From NCBI RefSeq assembly GCF_002285435.1, contig NZ_NSBT01000020.1, positions 1 through 64,000 of the forward strand: DNA of 64,000 bases, written 5' to 3'. Positions 62,121 to 64,000 of this stretch are shown here, one piece after another (positions within the stretch are counted from its first letter, which is position 1; each line of letters starts with the position of its first letter). This stretch comes from Actibacterium ureilyticum (lineage in GTDB: Bacteria; Pseudomonadota; Alphaproteobacteria; Rhodobacterales; Rhodobacteraceae). Below the pieces are notes generated by a model. That model was not told the DNA's origin, searched no databases, and saw only the letters and a list, made by a program, of their open reading frames with translations. A program made the position numbers and the translations under genes.

Positions 62121-63364
62121 TCTGCCCTCCTTGCGCTGTCCGACGCCCAGGCCAGCCAGATCGCGGCGGTCCAGGTGAAATTGCGCCCGCCCGCCGGGGC
62201 GCCGTCGCGGGGATCGAAATATTCGGCAAAGCCGTTTTCCGCGATCATGTCGCGGGTGTTGATGCGCAGCGCCTCGGCCCGGTTCGGGTGGCCGCTTTCG
62301 GACAGGCCGCGCGCGATCAACATGTTCATCATCGCCCAGACCGGCCCGCGCCAATAGCGTTTGGGTTCATAGGCGGGATGCGCGGGGTCGGTCGACGGGA
62401 CGGCATGGCGGGTCAGTCCCGCGATCCGGTCGAATTGCGGCAGCATCCGGTCGCCGCCGATCCCGGCATACCAGCTCAGGAAGGACGCGTTCGTCACCAC
62501 GCCGGTATGCGTGCCCGTGCGCAGATCGACGCAATCATAGGTGCCCGCCCCGGCATTCCACAGCTGTTCCGCACCGCGCGTGATCTCGTCAATCCAGCGG
62601 TCCAGCCGGGATGTCGGCTGGCCGAACCCGGCGGCCAGCGCGCGCAGGTCGCGGGTGGCGCGCAGCAGGGTGAAGGTCATCGTGGGATCGGCCACGCGGA
62701 ACGGCGCGACCTGCTGCAAATGCGCGTCGTCCCAGCCGCAATCGGCGCCCAGCTTCACCAGGTGCAGATAGCGGTCATAATCCCAGCGGCGCGGGCGTTC
62801 CCCGGCCTGTACATGGGTCGTGTCGCGGCGGTCATATGCGTTGATCCCCGCCGGTTCGATGGCGGCCAGCGGCGCGTCCCAGTCGGGGCAATTGTCGCGG
62901 CCGGTTTCCCAGGGGTGGGTGACGAAAATGGCGCCGCCCGCGTTGCGCCAGGTCATGAACCAGCGGTGCCAGTCGATCAGCTTCGGGATCAGCCGCCGCG
63001 CCCGGTCGCCATGGCTTGGGTCCATCGCAAGCAGCCAGCGCACGAAGGTCGCCGCGATGGGCGGCTGCGATATCCCCGAGGACGGCACCGGCCCCACCCC
63101 CCGCCAGATATCGGGGCCGGGGAAATAGCCGGGATCGACCCGGTGGAACAGGATATGCGGCACCATGCCATTGGGCCACTGGCCCGCCAGCAGCGTTTCG
63201 ATTTCCGTCCAGGCGCGGTCCATGTCATGGGTGGCAAAGCCGATGGCGGCAAAGACGCTGTCCCAGTTCCACTGATAGGGGTAAAGCCCCGCCGTCGGCA
63301 CGGTATAGCCGCCCCGGTCGTTCGCCTTCAGGATCGCGCGGGCCTCGTCGTCGCGGGGGCTCAT
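62108..63364 (-). CDS. (alpha/alpha)6-barrel glycoside hydrolase (MGH1/GH63-like)
   Basis: 418-aa cytoplasmic enzyme (no signal peptide). Repeated alpha-barrel motifs: [17 protein letters not shown] (catalytic-region Asp), [22 protein letters not shown] and [14 protein letters not shown], the pattern of mannosylglycerate hydrolase/GH63-type glucosidases. In the ABC operon it probably hydrolyses the imported glycoside (such as glucosylglycerate or a short alpha-glucoside). Overlaps the permease by four bases (ATGA). Confidence 0.8.
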   Translation of the reverse strand: MSPRDDEARAILKANDRGGYTVPTAGLYPYQWNWDSVFAAIGFATHDMDRAWTEIETLLAGQWPNGMVPHILFHRVDPGYFPGPDIWRGVGPVPSSGISQPPIAATFVRWLLAMDPSHGDRARRLIPKLIDWHRWFMTWRNAGGAIFVTHPWETGRDNCPDWDAPLAAIEPAGINAYDRRDTTHVQAGERPRRWDYDRYLHLVKLGADCGWDDAHLQQVAPFRVADPTMTFTLLRATRDLRALAAGFGQPTSRLDRWIDEITRGAEQLWNAGAGTYDCVDLRTGTHTGVVTNASFLSWYAGIGGDRMLPQFDRIAGLTRHAVPSTDPAHPAYEPKRYWRGPVWAMMNMLIARGLSESGHPNRAEALRINTRDMIAENGFAEYFDPRDGAPAGGRNFTWTAAIWLAWASDSARRAEWAA

Positions 63365-64000
63365 CCCTTCACGCTCCCGGCGGTCAGGCCCTTGGTCATG
63401 AACCGTTCCAGCCCCAGAAACAGCGCCATGATCGGCACCGTTGCCACCACCGCCCCGGCCATCAGGTGCTGGCGCGGGATCTCGGACGAGTTGAGAGAGG
63501 CGATGCCGCGCGTCAGGGTGAATTTCGACGGGTCGTCCAGCAGCATGAAGGCCAACAGGAATTCGTTCCACGCGATCATGAAGACATAAAGCGACACGCT
63601 GGCCAGCGCGGGCAGCGACAGCGGCAGGGTGATCTTCCAGATCACCGCCAGCCGCGACAGCCCGTCCATCAACCCGGCCTCTTCGACCTCGGCCGGCAAT
63701 CCGCGGAAATACCCTTGCAGCATGTAAAGCGCGACGGGGATGGTGGTCACCGGATAGATCAGGACGATCCCGAAGATCGTGTTGCGCAGCCCGGTCATCG
63801 AGAACGCGATATAGATCGGCAGCGCCAGCACAATCATCGGCACCATATAGATCAGCAGGATCGACCGCGAGAACACAGCCCGCCCCCGGAAGCGCAGCCG
63901 CGCCACCGCATAGGCGCCGGGGATCGAGAACGCCAGCGTCAGCAGCACGGTCAGGACCGAGACATAGAACGAGGTCCACAGATAGCTGCCGAAGTTGAAA
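63361..64000 (-). CDS. ABC sugar transporter permease, MalG type (5' truncated by window)
   Basis: Partial inner-membrane permease, at least 213 aa. Conserved features of MalG-type subunits: five hydrophobic segments, GLMDGLSRLAVIWKITLPLS around the EAA loop (EEAGLMDG) and the final [19 protein letters not shown] end. The frame stays open to the window edge (upstream residues SYLWTSFYVSVLTVLLTL read on), so the true start is outside. Confidence 0.88.
   Translation of the reverse strand, partial: FNFGSYLWTSFYVSVLTVLLTLAFSIPGAYAVARLRFRGRAVFSRSILLIYMVPMIVLALPIYIAFSMTGLRNTIFGIVLIYPVTTIPVALYMLQGYFRGLPAEVEEAGLMDGLSRLAVIWKITLPLSLPALASVSLYVFMIAWNEFLLAFMLLDDPSKFTLTRGIASLNSSEIPRQHLMAGAVVATVPIMALFLGLERFMTKGLTAGSVKG

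Noticed and set aside
61104-62357. 417-codon plus-strand frame opposite the ABC ATPase
   Set aside because: The ATPase on the minus strand has every ABC motif.
1-64000. CRISPR arrays, toxin-antitoxin pairs or insertion sequences
   Set aside because: No regular direct repeats, no transposase motifs and no recognisable TA pair were seen.

Overview
The window is a chromosomal segment of a high-GC alphaproteobacterium, most likely a marine or soil Rhodobacteraceae/Roseobacter-group bacterium. The basis is gene content and order (serB beside serC-serA, IalB-like protein, HemP with imelysins, TRAP transporters with RpiR regulators, a PAS-7-like hybrid kinase), Rhodobacterales-type intergenic repeats and a TGA-N9-TCA iron box. 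I see no rRNA, tRNA, CRISPR array, insertion sequence or prophage. Genes are densely packed, often with 4-base ATGA overlaps, and no gene-free stretch exceeds about 300 bases.

Layout. 1-14.1 kb: a low-GC VOC protein at the edge, rlmN, an IalB-like secreted protein, a rhizobial-type asparaginase, the whole phosphorylated serine pathway (serB diverging from serC-serA behind a structured leader), a phosphoesterase, threonine-to-glycine degradation (kbl-tdh), a pentapeptide-like membrane protein, and a flavin hydroxylase with a DUF2783 partner. 14.1-24.9 kb: a thiolase, a hybrid histidine kinase, recQ, yggT, a thioesterase, an MFS carrier, mepA, a lipoprotein and a queuosine-precursor transporter. 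24.9-30.3 kb: arfB behind a leader with an 18-codon ORF and a terminator, a PNPOx-like protein, a low-GC islet with an ATPase-domain/DUF4325 pair, pncB and leuD.

32.3-44.1 kb is a catabolic island. A minus-strand operon (TRAP dctQ-dctM-dctP, diaminopropionate ammonia-lyase, N-carbamoylase) and a plus-strand operon (N-formylglutamate amidohydrolase-like, glutamine synthetase-like, aldehyde dehydrogenase, iron alcohol dehydrogenase) flank two convergent RpiR regulators, each with palindromes upstream. I infer uptake and breakdown of a ureido amino acid on one side and gamma-glutamylated oxidation of an amino alcohol on the other.

44.2-50.2 kb is an iron block: hemP, imelysin, bfd, bfr, di-heme oxidoreductase, second imelysin and DUF1513, behind a TGA-N9-TCA box. 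50.4-57.8 kb has a coiled-coil secreted protein, an orphan TAXI binding protein, and a Baeyer-Villiger monooxygenase with an esterase and two AraC regulators. 58.0-61.1 kb is one very large three-CxxCH cytochrome. 61.1-64.0 kb is the end of a sugar ABC operon (permease cut by the window edge, an (alpha/alpha)6 glycosidase, ATPase).

The most interesting unexplained structures are the putative attenuator ahead of arfB, the low-GC ATPase/DUF4325 islet, and the two RpiR-flanked catabolic operons.
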